A stretch of 44,924 nt of DNA from Stenotrophomonas nitritireducens (lineage in GTDB: Bacteria; Pseudomonadota; Gammaproteobacteria; Xanthomonadales; Xanthomonadaceae): NCBI RefSeq assembly GCF_001431425.1, contig NZ_LDJG01000033.1:1-44924 (forward strand). Reading direction: 5' to 3'. Under the pieces are notes generated by a model. It was not told the DNA's origin. It worked only from the letters and a program-made list of their open reading frames with translations, and searched no databases. Shown in pieces: positions 8,536 through 16,585 of the stretch. Position 1 is the first letter of the stretch. The number at the start of each line of letters is the position of its first letter. A program made the position numbers and the translations under genes.

Positions 8536-10608
8536 TCAACCGTACAACCGCATGAAGCTCTCCGCGCTGACCGGGCGCCCCAGCTGGTGGCCCTGCAGGT
8601 GATCACAGCCCAGGCGCTCGGCATAGGTGCGCTGGCCCGAGGTCTCGATGCCCTTGGCGACGACTTCCATGTTCAATGCGTGGCCCAGCGCGACGATGGC
8701 CGAGACCACCACCACGTCCTCGTCGCTGTCTTCCAGCGCCACCACGAAAGCACGGTCGATCTTGATCTCGGTGGCCGGCAGCCGCCGCAGCTGCAGCAGG
8801 CTGGAGAAGCCGGTGCCGAAATCGTCGATCGAGATGCCCACGCCCAGCGCGGCGATGGCGCGCAGCATGCCGACCGCGGCGTCGGCATCGCGGGTGACCG
8901 CGTTTTCGCTGACTTCGAGCACCAGGCGCGAGGGCTCCAGCTCGTTGCGCTGCAGGACCTGGCGTACATCCTCGACCAGGCGCGGCGAATCCAGCTGCAG
9001 GCCCGACAGGTTGACCGACACCTGCCAGTCGGCGTGGCCGGCGTCGTGCCAGCAGCGGATCTGCCGGCATGCTTCGTCCAGCACCCACAGGCCGATCACA
9101 TCCATCATCCCGTTCTGTTCGGCCAGGCGGATGACGCGTTCGCTGGGCACCGGCCCGTGCACGGGGTGGCGCCAGCGGATCAGCGCTTCGGCGCCGCTGA
9201 CGCGGTCGCTGTCGGCGCGCACCCGCGGCTGGTAATGCAGGGTCAGCTGGGCCGTGCCGATGGCCTTGTGCAGATCCTCCAGCAGGCGCTGGTCCTGCTC
9301 GGCATCGACGCTCATCCATTCGGCGAACTGCGCATGGGTGTTGCGGCCGGCCAGCTTGGCGTGGCGGGTGGCGGTCTCGGCATGCACCACCAGCTGCGCG
9401 GTCGAATCGCCATGCGCCGGATACAGGGCCACGCCCAGGCTGCCGGTGACGCGCATGTCGCGCCCGCCCACGCGCACTGCGTTGAGCGCGATGAGGATGC
9501 GCTCGGCCAGCGGTGCGGCGGTGGCGTCGCCGGCCAAGGGGAGCGCGATCACGTACTGGTCGCCGCCGAGGCGGCCGACCAGACCCTCGTCCGGCAGCAG
9601 CCGGCGCAGCTGCTCGGCCACGTCGACCATCACCGCGTCGCCGGCCTGCGGGCCGAATGCGCTGTTGATGTGGCGGAATTCGTCCAGGTCCAGGGTCATC
9701 ACCGCGCAGGCCAGGTCATCCCGGCTGCAGCGCTGCAGCAGCTGCTCCATGCGGTCGTGCGAGAGCTGGCGGTTGGGCAGGCCGGTCAGCGAATCGTGGC
9801 GGCTGGCATGGAACAGTTCCTTGCGCGCGTCGTCCAGCGAGGCCGACAGCGTCGAGTTGCGCAGGTGCAGCAGGCGCGCCTGCATGCGCTGCTCGAACAG
9901 CGAGATGACCAGCACCACCGCCATCACCGCCACGGTCAGCATCACCACGCAGGCCGCCAGCCATTCGACGCTGATCCCGCCGCTGGTCGCCGCGGCGCAG
10001 ACCGAATCGGCCTGGAAGCGCGCCGCGGCCATGCCGGTGTAGTGCATGCCGACGATGGCCAGGCCCATCACCGCGGCGGCGGCCAGGCGCTGCGGCAGCG
10101 CCTGCTCCATCGCGCGCATGCGGAAGGCGATGTAGAGCGCGCTCCACGAGGCGCCCACCGCGATCAGGATGGAAAGCGCGAAACGCAGCGGATCGTAGTC
10201 GATGGCCGGCTGCATGCGCAGCGCGGCCATGCCGGCGTAGTGCATCCAGGCGATGCCCAGGCCCATCAGCAGCGCGCCCAGCGCCAGCCGCAGGTGCGGC
10301 AGGGTGGGGCGCGAGACCAGCCACAGCGCGAACAGCGAGGCGGCGATGGCGACCAGCAGCGATTCGACGGTGAGCCCGAGGTCGTAACCGAGCGGGATCG
10401 GCAGGCGGAAGGCGAGCATGCCGACGAAGTGCATCGACCAGATGCCGGCGCCCATGGCGATGCCGCCGGCCAGCAGCCAGCCGAGCGTCGCGCGGGAATG
10501 GCGCGAGGCCGATACGCGCGAGGCCATGTCCAGGGCGGTGAACGAGGCCAGGATCGCGACCAGGACCGACAGCACGACGAACAACGGGTTGTAGCTTCCT
10601 GCAAGCAT
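8536..10608 (-). CDS. MHYT-GGDEF-EAL membrane protein, probably catalytically degenerate
   Basis: The N-terminal half is an integral membrane MHYT sensor with three signature motifs: MHFVGM (59-64), MHYAGM (122-127) and MHYTGM (188-193). MHYT domains are thought to bind a metal and sense gases. A GGDEF domain follows, but its active-site motif reads GGDQY (348-352). The C-terminal EAL domain keeps EAL (474-476), VSVNLS, DDFGTG (595-600) and KIDRAF. However, the late catalytic motif usually written AEGVET is AKGIET, placing Lys652 where a conserved Glu is expected. I therefore infer a sensor or effector rather than an efficient cyclase or phosphodiesterase. The ATG at 10608 was chosen over an in-frame GTG 30 nt upstream because a strong AGGGAG box sits 6 nt before it. 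The 170 nt to fliR hold a short hairpin but no gene. Confidence 0.85.
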   Translation of the reverse strand: MLAGSYNPLFVVLSVLVAILASFTALDMASRVSASRHSRATLGWLLAGGIAMGAGIWSMHFVGMLAFRLPIPLGYDLGLTVESLLVAIAASLFALWLVSRPTLPHLRLALGALLMGLGIAWMHYAGMAALRMQPAIDYDPLRFALSILIAVGASWSALYIAFRMRAMEQALPQRLAAAAVMGLAIVGMHYTGMAAARFQADSVCAAATSGGISVEWLAACVVMLTVAVMAVVLVISLFEQRMQARLLHLRNSTLSASLDDARKELFHASRHDSLTGLPNRQLSHDRMEQLLQRCSRDDLACAVMTLDLDEFRHINSAFGPQAGDAVMVDVAEQLRRLLPDEGLVGRLGGDQYVIALPLAGDATAAPLAERILIALNAVRVGGRDMRVTGSLGVALYPAHGDSTAQLVVHAETATRHAKLAGRNTHAQFAEWMSVDAEQDQRLLEDLHKAIGTAQLTLHYQPRVRADSDRVSGAEALIRWRHPVHGPVPSERVIRLAEQNGMMDVIGLWVLDEACRQIRCWHDAGHADWQVSVNLSGLQLDSPRLVEDVRQVLQRNELEPSRLVLEVSENAVTRDADAAVGMLRAIAALGVGISIDDFGTGFSSLLQLRRLPATEIKIDRAFVVALEDSDEDVVVVSAIVALGHALNMEVVAKGIETSGQRTYAERLGCDHLQGHQLGRPVSAESFMRLYG

Positions 10609-10778
10609 CGCCCACTCCCTCCCCATTCCATGCACCACGCATCCGGCGTGGCGCGTTGCCGAGTGCGCCCGGCCATTCCCCGCCGGCGCGCGTTCCCGCG
10701 ACTATCCCGGGCCTGTCCGCAGCAAGCAAGAGCAGCGTCCCGCGGAGGGCGCGGCGAACGCCGCGGATGTGCCCTGGA

Positions 10779-11570
10779 TCACGAAGTCACCTGCCGCGCG
10801 GCGTCGAACGCGCTGTCGAACAGGCGTTGCACCGGAGGCGCCATTTCCCCAGCCAGCAGGGTCAGCAGCAACAACCCCAGCAGCAGCGACACCGGCAGGC
10901 CCAGCTGCATCGGGTTCAGCGCCGGCGCCGCGCGGGCCAGCGCGCCGAAGGCCAGGTTCACCGCCAGCATCGCCACGGTAAGCGGCAGGGCAAGGCTCAA
11001 GGCGCCGCGGAACACCTGCAGGAACAGGGTGGGGACCAGCGACGCCATGGCATGCGGATCGGGCAGCGCCGTGCCGATCGGCAGGGTCCGGTAGCTCTCC
11101 ACCAGCAGCGAGATCAGCGCCAAGTGCCCGTTGCTGGCGAAAAACAGCAGGCCGAACAGCAGATAGAACCATTGCCCGACGACGCCGGAACTGCCGCCGC
11201 GCAAGGGATCGCTCATCTGCGCGAAGGCCAGGCCGGTGCCCTGGGCGACCAGCTCGCCAGCCATGGCGCCGGCCTCCAGGATCAGGCGCAGCAGGAAACC
11301 GATGGTCACCCCGACCGCCAGTTCGCGGGCGATGGTGAGCACGGTGGCCGCGTCGAAGCCGTTCCAGGCCGGCACCGGCGGCAGCACCGGCGCCAGCGCC
11401 ACCGACAGCGCGACGGCCAGCATCCCCCGCACCCGCGCCGGTACCGCGCGCGTGCCCACCATCGGCATGGCCATCAGCATCGCGCCGATGCGCAGCATGA
11501 CCCACAGGGTGGCGCCGATGATGGCGAAGGCCTGCTGGCCGTCGATCATCATGCCGGTGACAGGATCCAT
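10779..11570 (-). CDS. fliR: flagellar export apparatus protein FliR
   Basis: FliR is part of the FliPQR export pore that nucleates the secretion gate. From the ATG at 11570 (MDPVTGMMIDGQQ) the product is 263 residues, very hydrophobic, with about six membrane segments and the family-like stretches around RIGAMLMAMPMVGTRAVP and GELVAQGTGLAFAQM. The reading frame stays open far upstream through fliQ, fliP and fliO, but only this start gives the family length. It lies 8 nt after the fliQ stop. The downstream neighbour is the MHYT-GGDEF-EAL gene. Confidence 0.94.
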   Translation of the reverse strand: MDPVTGMMIDGQQAFAIIGATLWVMLRIGAMLMAMPMVGTRAVPARVRGMLAVALSVALAPVLPPVPAWNGFDAATVLTIARELAVGVTIGFLLRLILEAGAMAGELVAQGTGLAFAQMSDPLRGGSSGVVGQWFYLLFGLLFFASNGHLALISLLVESYRTLPIGTALPDPHAMASLVPTLFLQVFRGALSLALPLTVAMLAVNLAFGALARAAPALNPMQLGLPVSLLLGLLLLTLLAGEMAPPVQRLFDSAFDAARQVTS

Positions 11571-11578
11571 GCCGTCGT

Positions 11579-11848
11579 CTAGCCGATCAGGTGCGGAATG
11601 CGCTGGAACAGCAGGGTGGTGAATTCCACCAGGTTGCCGAGCAGCAGGCTGCCCAGCGCGAACAGCGCCGCGGTCAGCGCCGCGGCCTTGGCGACGAAGG
11701 CGATGGTCGGCTCGTTGAGCTGGGTGGCGGCCTGGATGATGCCGATCACCACGCCGACCACCAGCACGGTGACCAGCAGCGGACCGGCGATCCAGAGGGT
11801 GGTGACCAGGCCACCGCGCAGTTCGGTCAGGGCAAGTTCGGGACTCAT
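11579..11848 (-). CDS. fliQ: flagellar export apparatus protein FliQ
   Basis: FliQ is an 89-residue, two-helix membrane subunit of the FliPQR pore. The start at 11848 (MSPELALTELRGG) matches the family. The upstream in-frame ATG at 11911 would add 21 residues with no family support and would lie upstream of a predicted sigma-54 promoter. The conserved middle (GIIQAATQLNEPTIAFVAK) is clear. Unlike most neighbours, fliQ is separated from fliP by 117 nt, which hold a hairpin and a sigma-54-like site. Confidence 0.95.
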   Translation of the reverse strand: MSPELALTELRGGLVTTLWIAGPLLVTVLVVGVVIGIIQAATQLNEPTIAFVAKAAALTAALFALGSLLLGNLVEFTTLLFQRIPHLIG

Positions 11849-11860
11849 GCGGACCTGCAA

Positions 11861-11876
11861 TGCAAGGGCAGTGCCA
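11861..11876 (-). promoter_or_regulatory. candidate sigma-54 promoter of fliQ
   Basis: The minus strand reads TGGCAC-N5-TTGCA, a full consensus match with GG (11875-11874) and GC (11863-11862) ten bases apart. The predicted transcription start, around 11850, is only about two bases before the fliQ ATG, so the transcript would be nearly leaderless. Confidence 0.6.
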
Positions 11877-11917
11877 ACAGCGCGCCGGGATTCCGCCGCG
11901 CGCGCCAGCAATGGCGA

Positions 11918-11938
11918 AGCCGCGGACAGGCCGCGGCT
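11918..11938 (-). repeat. perfect 8-bp inverted repeat in the fliP-fliQ gap
   Basis: AGCCGCGG, a 5-nt loop and CCGCGGCT form a GC-rich hairpin 28 nt downstream of the fliP stop. No T-run follows on either strand, so it is not a classical terminator. It could stabilise the fliP mRNA end or be a relic of a small repeat. Confidence 0.6.
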
Positions 11939-11965
11939 CCGGGCGAATACGCAAGGCGGGGCGGG

Positions 11966-12748
11966 CTACACCGCGTTGAAACTGGCCGCCAGCGTGCCGA
12001 CCACCAGCACCCAGCCATCCACCAGCACGAACAGCAGGATCTTGAACGGCGCGGAGATCAGCATCGGCGAGAGCATCATCATGCCCATCGACATCAGCAC
12101 GCTGGACACCACCAGGTCGATGATCACGAACGGAATGAAGATCAGGAAGCCGATCTCGAACGCGGTCTTCAACTCGCTGGTGACGAAGGAGGCCACCAGC
12201 ACCGGGAACGGGATGGCGTCCGGGCCGGCATAGGAACCGTGGCCGGCCAGGCCGGCGAAGGTCATCAGGTCGGTCTCGCGCACCTGCGCCAGCATGAAGG
12301 CGCGCAGCGGCTGGGTGGTCAGCGTCCACGCGGTCTGGAAGTCGATCTGCCCGTCCAGGTAGGGCGCCATGCCGGTGGACCAGGCCTTGTCCCAGACCGG
12401 CATCATGATCATCGCGGTCAGGAACAGGGACAGGCCGAGCAGCACCTGGTTGGAGGGCGTCTGCCCGGTACCCATCGCCTGGCGCAGCAGGCCCAGCACG
12501 ATGATGATGCGGGTGAAGGCGGTCAGCACCAGCAACATCGACGGCAGCAGGGTGATCGCCGTCATCAGCAGCAGGGTCTGCAGCGGCAGGCTGACCGGGG
12601 CGCCGCCGATCCTGCCTACGTTCACGTCGGGCAGGGCCGGCAACGACGGCGCGGCGGGGGCCGCCCAGGCGAACAGCGGCAGGGCCAGCAGGGCGAACAG
12701 GATCGCCAGCTGCCAGCAGAAGCGGGAATGGAAGCGTTGCAGCGGCAT
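11966..12748 (-). CDS. fliP: flagellar export apparatus protein FliP
   Basis: FliP forms the core of the flagellar export pore. The 260-residue protein starts with a cleavable-looking signal sequence (hydrophobic LAILFALLALPLFAWA, then Ala/Pro), as is known for FliP. Signature stretches follow: TAFTRIIIVLGLLRQAMGT and MGMMMLSPMLISAPFKILLF. Four membrane segments are visible. The ATG is 2 nt after the fliO stop, so the genes are tightly coupled. The 117 nt that follow before fliQ break the otherwise compact run. Confidence 0.96.
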   Translation of the reverse strand: MPLQRFHSRFCWQLAILFALLALPLFAWAAPAAPSLPALPDVNVGRIGGAPVSLPLQTLLLMTAITLLPSMLLVLTAFTRIIIVLGLLRQAMGTGQTPSNQVLLGLSLFLTAMIMMPVWDKAWSTGMAPYLDGQIDFQTAWTLTTQPLRAFMLAQVRETDLMTFAGLAGHGSYAGPDAIPFPVLVASFVTSELKTAFEIGFLIFIPFVIIDLVVSSVLMSMGMMMLSPMLISAPFKILLFVLVDGWVLVVGTLAASFNAV

Positions 12749-12750
12749 GC

Positions 12751-13191
12751 TCAGGCGTCCTTGCGCAGCTTCTGTTGCAGCAGCTGCGCGAAATTCGGAA
12801 GGTGTTTGAGGTTCGGAAGCGTGGCCGGCGGTGCGGCCGGCAGCGGTTCGGGCAACTCGTGCAGGGTGGCGATGCCGCCGGCGGTGACGCCCAGCAGCAG
12901 TTGCCGGCCGTTGACCTCGACCACCACCACGCGCTCCTTGGCGCCGACATTGAGGCTGGCCACGAGCTTCAGCCCCTCGGCCTGGCGGAAGCCGCTGCCG
13001 GGCAGCCGCTTGAGCAGCCAGCCCAGGCCGACGATCAGCGCCAGCACCATCAGCAGCGCCAGCACCGCGCCGAACATGCCCGGCGCCGCGGCGGCGTGCT
13101 GGCCGACCGGCGCGGACGGTACGTGACCCGGGACGCTGCCGGCGACGGCGGCGGCGGCCACGGCCACGGCCGCGGACAGCGCCAGGCTCAA
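12751..13191 (-). CDS. fliO: flagellar export chaperone FliO
   Basis: FliO helps assemble the FliP ring. The 146-residue product has an Ala-rich N-terminal segment, a single strong membrane helix (about 38-62, GMFGAVLALLMVLALIVGLGWLL) that is part of the signature, and a small cytoplasmic domain with VGAKERVVVVEVNGRQLLLGV. Sequence conservation in FliO is low, but the position between fliN and fliP and the overlap of 4 nt with fliN support the call. Confidence 0.92.
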   Translation of the reverse strand: MSLALSAAVAVAAAAVAGSVPGHVPSAPVGQHAAAAPGMFGAVLALLMVLALIVGLGWLLKRLPGSGFRQAEGLKLVASLNVGAKERVVVVEVNGRQLLLGVTAGGIATLHELPEPLPAAPPATLPNLKHLPNFAQLLQQKLRKDA

Positions 13192-13541
13192 CGCAGTCTC
13201 CGGATGCGCTCGCTGGGGCTGACCACGTCGGTCAGGCGCACGCCGAAGCGGTCGTTGATGACCACCACTTCGCCATGCGCGATCAGGGTGCCGTTGACGA
13301 ACACGTCCAGCGACTCGCCGGCGCCGCGTTCCAGTTCCACCACCGAGCCCTGGTTGAGCTGCAGCAGGTTGCGGATCGGCACGCGCGCGCGGCCGACTTC
13401 CAGCGACAAGGTCACCGGCACGTCCAGGATCACGTCCAGGTTGAGGTCCGCGCCGCCATCGCCGTCGGCCTGCAGGTTGACGAACTGCGCCGGCGCGGCG
13501 GCCGACGCGGTGGCGGTTTCGTTGGAGTCGTTCTCAGTCAT
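13188..13541 (-). CDS. fliN: flagellar motor switch protein FliN
   Basis: FliN forms the lower C-ring and helps CheY-P-driven switching and export. The 117-residue protein has a short acidic N-terminus and a SpoA/surface-presentation domain: LDVILDVPVTLSLEVGR, then LLQLNQGSVVELERGAGESLDVFVNG, and the final VVINDRFGVRLTDVVSP. It overlaps fliM by 8 nt and fliO by 4 nt, in keeping with stoichiometric synthesis. Confidence 0.97.
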   Translation of the reverse strand: MTENDSNETATASAAAPAQFVNLQADGDGGADLNLDVILDVPVTLSLEVGRARVPIRNLLQLNQGSVVELERGAGESLDVFVNGTLIAHGEVVVINDRFGVRLTDVVSPSERIRRLR

Positions 13542-14550
13542 TGGGGTTTTCCTGGGACGCGGCCGGGCGGGGGCCCCGGCCCGGCGGATGGGTAGCGGTG
13601 ATCTTGATGGCGTTGCGGTCGTGGGCGATGCCGAATTCGCCGGTGAACACCGGGATGCCTTCGACGCACAGCGGCACTTCCTTCAGCATGTCGATGGGCA
13701 GGATGTCGCCGACCTTCAGGCGACTGAGCTCGCGCAGGCTCATGCGCCGGCGCGCGATCACGCTGGACAGCTCGACCTCGGCGGTGTCCAGCTGCTCGCG
13801 CAGCATGACGGCCCAGCTCTCGTCGCGGTCGTTGCGGTCGCTCTGGATGCCGGCGTCGAGCAGTTCGCGGATCGGCTCGAGCATCGAATAGGGCAGGGTG
13901 ATGTGGATGTCGCCGCCGCCGCTCTCCAGTTCGACATGGAAACGGCACACCACCACGTATTCGCGCGGGCTGACGATATTGGCGAAGTGCGGGTTGATCT
14001 CGGAGTTGATGTAGTCGAAATCGACGTTCATCACCGGGCTCCAGGCCTCGCGCAGGTCGGTGAAGGCCTGTTTGAGCATCAGCTGGATCACGCGCATCTC
14101 GGTGGCGGTGAACTCGCGGCCCTCGATGCGGGTGTGGTAGCGGCCGTCGCCGCCGAAGAAGTTGTCCACCACCGCGAACACCAGGGTGGGCTCGAACACA
14201 ATCAGGCCGGTGCCGCGCAGCGGCTTGAAGCGCACCAAGTTGAGGTTGGTCGGCACGTACAGCGAATGCAGGTAGTCGCCGAACTTGATCAGCTCGATGC
14301 CGCGCACCGAGATCTCGGCCGAACGCCGGATCAGGTTGAACAGACCGATGCGCCACAGGCGCACGAAGCGCTCGTTGACCATCTCCAGCGTGGGCATGCG
14401 CCCGCGGATGATCCGGTCCTGGCTGGCGAAGTCGTAGGGACGCGCCTCGCCAGGCGGCAGCTCGGGTTCGACGGTGTCCACCGCTCCGGAATCGACGCCA
14501 TGCAGCAGGGCGTCGATTTCATCCTGGGACAGCAGGTCGTTGATGCTCAT
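13534..14550 (-). CDS. fliM: flagellar motor switch protein FliM
   Basis: FliM is the C-ring subunit that binds CheY-P. The N-terminal docking segment LLSQDEIDALLHG (residues 6-18) is present and canonical, then comes the middle domain with GGDGRYHTRIEGREFT, and the C-terminal SpoA domain. The 338-residue length is normal. It starts 10 nt after fliL and overlaps fliN by 8 nt. The docking segment is strikingly similar to the repeated motif in the CheA linker of this genome. Confidence 0.97.
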   Translation of the reverse strand: MSINDLLSQDEIDALLHGVDSGAVDTVEPELPPGEARPYDFASQDRIIRGRMPTLEMVNERFVRLWRIGLFNLIRRSAEISVRGIELIKFGDYLHSLYVPTNLNLVRFKPLRGTGLIVFEPTLVFAVVDNFFGGDGRYHTRIEGREFTATEMRVIQLMLKQAFTDLREAWSPVMNVDFDYINSEINPHFANIVSPREYVVVCRFHVELESGGGDIHITLPYSMLEPIRELLDAGIQSDRNDRDESWAVMLREQLDTAEVELSSVIARRRMSLRELSRLKVGDILPIDMLKEVPLCVEGIPVFTGEFGIAHDRNAIKITATHPPGRGPRPAASQENPND

Positions 14551-14560
14551 CGGCGTCGCC

Positions 14561-15094
14561 TTACTGGGTGACGAAGCTGGTGAACAGCAGGTCGTCGGCG
14601 GCCTTCTTGCCGGTCTCGGCGGTCATCAGCTTCTGCACTTCGGCCAGCGCCGACGCCTGCAGGCGCTCCTTGCCGGCGCGATCGGCGATCTGCTCAGGCT
14701 CGACCTGGGAGAACAGCATCAGCAGCTTGGCGCGGATCGCCGGTGCATGGGTCTGCAGGGCCGGCAGCGCTTCCGGGTCGCGGGTCATCAGCTGCACTTC
14801 GACCTGCAGGTAGCGCGGACCATCCACGCTGCCGTTGAGATTGACAACGAAGGCCGGATCGAGCGCGAAGTACTGGGCAGGAGCCGGCGTCGCCGCCTTG
14901 GCGACCTTGGCCTTGGCCGGCGCCGCGTCGGCCTGGCCCTGGGTGAAATACCAGACCGCGCCACCGACGCCAGCGGCGGCGACGACCGCGACCAGGACGG
15001 TCGCCATCAGCGAACGGCGCGGCTTGCCGGCGGTTTCCTTGTCCTTGTCCTTGGATGTGTCTGGCTTGCGGGATTTGTCGGCGGCGGCTGCCAC
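14561..15094 (-). CDS. fliL: flagellar basal body-associated protein FliL
   Basis: FliL is a single-pass inner-membrane protein that associates with the stator. I place the start at the GTG at 15094: GAGGAG lies 6 nt before it, and a sigma-54 promoter at 15127-15142 predicts a transcript beginning near 15116. An in-frame ATG at 15154 lies upstream of that transcript and is excluded if the promoter is real. This gives 177 residues: a Lys/Asp-rich cytoplasmic tail, one membrane helix (about 28-50, ending GGAVWYF) and a periplasmic domain with PAFVVNLNG and LQVEVQLMTRD. The gene opens the fliLMNOP block. Confidence 0.9.
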   Translation of the reverse strand: MAAAADKSRKPDTSKDKDKETAGKPRRSLMATVLVAVVAAAGVGGAVWYFTQGQADAAPAKAKVAKAATPAPAQYFALDPAFVVNLNGSVDGPRYLQVEVQLMTRDPEALPALQTHAPAIRAKLLMLFSQVEPEQIADRAGKERLQASALAEVQKLMTAETGKKAADDLLFTSFVTQ

Positions 15095-15460
15095 GTTGTG
15101 CTCCTCAGGGTTGCTGTCCCCGGATATGCAATACGCGTGCCGCGGCGCGGTCAATGCCCACGACGGGAAGTTGACGGGCTGCGTGGCGGAAACGCAGCGG
15201 GCGGAAACCGGAAACCGGCGAAAACCGGAGGGTGGAAGCCGGGCGCTGCCAGGCCTGTGCGCGGGCTGGCACCTGCCCCGATGTCGCGGCCGTGTGATCC
15301 CGGCCCATGCGGCGGCAGGGGCCGGGCTTTGGCGGCAGCCGGTTCAACCGGCGGACTCGCCGCCTGCGCGAGGTCCAGGGGCAAGCACGGCCTGCTCCCA
15401 CGAAAGTCCGGGAGCGCCGACTTCAGCTTTCGCTGGCGGCTGCTCCCCGCGTTCCAGCTT
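15095..15460. other. 366-nt intergenic region between fliK and fliL
   Basis: No gene is supported here. It holds the fliL sigma-54 promoter (15127-15142), three close direct repeats of a (G)AAACCGG core (15203-15230), a perfect 15-nt palindrome of GCCGGTT/AACCGGC arms (15338-15352), and a CAGGGGCAAGC...GCTCCCACGA stretch (15376-15403). That last stretch, read on the minus strand, resembles the GTGGGAGC-type extragenic repeats common in related genomes. No intrinsic terminator with a T-run follows fliK. Confidence 0.6.
15127..15142 (-). promoter_or_regulatory. sigma-54 promoter of fliL
   Basis: The minus strand reads CGGCACG-N4-TTGCA, with GG (15141-15140) and GC (15129-15128) ten bases apart. 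The predicted start near 15116 leaves a 22-nt leader with a GAGGAG ribosome site before the GTG start of fliL. Confidence 0.78.
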
Positions 15461-16585
15461 TCAAGCGTAGGCGTCGAGCAGACCGCGCAGCTGCAGGGTG
15501 CGCACGTCGGTGGCCGGCATCGACGCGTCGTCGTCGGCATCCACGCCCGCGTTGGCGGCGGCGGTGCCGCTGGAAGAGCCAGAGTCGGATTGGCGGTGGC
15601 CGACATCGGCCTGCGCCAGCTGCAGCCCCTGTTCCCCGAGCATTTCGCGCAGCCTGGGCAGGCCGTTCTCCAGCGCCTGGCGGACCTCGGCATGCGAACT
15701 GGAGAAAGTGGCGTGGATGCGGTCGCCGTCCAGCTGCAGCTTCACTTCCACCGGCCCCAGGTCGTTCGGGGTTACGCGGATATGCGCATGGCCGATCTTC
15801 TGGTCGGCCAGCCAGCCGACGCGCGCGCCGATGGCCTCGTCCAGATCCGCGGCCTGCATGTCCACCGGCGCGGCCAGCGCCGGCGGGAAGGGCGCTGCCG
15901 GCCGGGCATCGGCCACGGCCGCCAGGTTCTGCAGCAGCGGGCCGAACAGCGCCGCGCCTGCCGACGGGTCCGTTGCCGGCAGGGAATTCTCGACGCCGGA
16001 TCGTGGCAGGGCCACGGTTTCCAGAGTCGCCAGCTGCGCCATCGCATCGGCGGCGAGCTCGGGGGCGGCAGCGGCCGGCGCAGCCGCCGATGCCTGCGGG
16101 ATTGCCGCCGCGATGGGCAGGGGAGTACCCGGCAGGGAAACCGCTGGCGCCGGCGGATCGCCGCTGGCGTCGGCAACCGGCGGCGCCGGTCCAACCGCCG
16201 CAGGCTCCGGCGCGGCGACGGGCAGCAGCCCGGAGAGCCCGGGCGGCGGCCAGGGCAAATCGCCCGGATCGGCCTCGTCCTGCCGGCTGTCGGCGGCGGC
16301 CGGCGGCGCTGGTTTCGCGGCGCCGCTGGCAGTGGATTCACCGGCGGTATCCGGGGCGTCCGCGGGCCTGGGCGAGGCGGCGGTGGAATCGTCGCGGCGC
16401 TGGCCCTGCGGTTCCGGCGATGGTTTCGCGCCGCTCTTGGCACGCGGTGCCGGCTGCGGCGAGGCCTGCAGCAGCGTGTCGAAACCGCCGGACTGCTTGC
16501 CGGCGCCGTTGCCGCCGGGAGCCGGGCCGCCAGTGCCCGCCGTCTGGCTGGCGGGCGCGCCGGCGCCGAGGGAGAGCGGCGTCAT
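15461..16585 (-). CDS. fliK: flagellar hook-length control protein FliK
   Basis: FliK measures hook length and triggers the FlhB specificity switch. The 374-residue protein is Ala/Pro/Gly-rich and poorly conserved over its first two thirds, as usual. It then has the Flg_hook domain (about 270-330) with the signature LGPVEVKLQLDGDRIHATFSS and a following LREMLGEQGLQLAQADV. It overlaps fliJ by 4 nt. The position at the end of the fliE-to-fliK run, and the 366-nt gap after it, suggest it is the last gene of that operon. Confidence 0.92.
   Translation of the reverse strand: MTPLSLGAGAPASQTAGTGGPAPGGNGAGKQSGGFDTLLQASPQPAPRAKSGAKPSPEPQGQRRDDSTAASPRPADAPDTAGESTASGAAKPAPPAAADSRQDEADPGDLPWPPPGLSGLLPVAAPEPAAVGPAPPVADASGDPPAPAVSLPGTPLPIAAAIPQASAAAPAAAAPELAADAMAQLATLETVALPRSGVENSLPATDPSAGAALFGPLLQNLAAVADARPAAPFPPALAAPVDMQAADLDEAIGARVGWLADQKIGHAHIRVTPNDLGPVEVKLQLDGDRIHATFSSSHAEVRQALENGLPRLREMLGEQGLQLAQADVGHRQSDSGSSSGTAAANAGVDADDDASMPATDVRTLQLRGLLDAYA

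Noticed and set aside
29..11094. Very long open frames on the plus strand (for example 1606-3495, 2849-5227, 5301-7412, 8512-11094)
   Set aside because: They lie opposite well-identified genes, have low-complexity Arg/Ala/Gly/His-rich products with no family resemblance, and are expected from strong GC bias at third positions.
10779..12950. A single 723-codon minus frame spanning fliR, fliQ and fliP
   Set aside because: Only the last 263 residues are a real protein (FliR); the rest is an out-of-frame reading of fliQ, fliP and fliO.
15105..15401. A 98-codon minus open frame in the fliK-fliL gap
   Set aside because: Pro/Arg-rich product without family features, no ribosome site, and it overlaps the fliL promoter.
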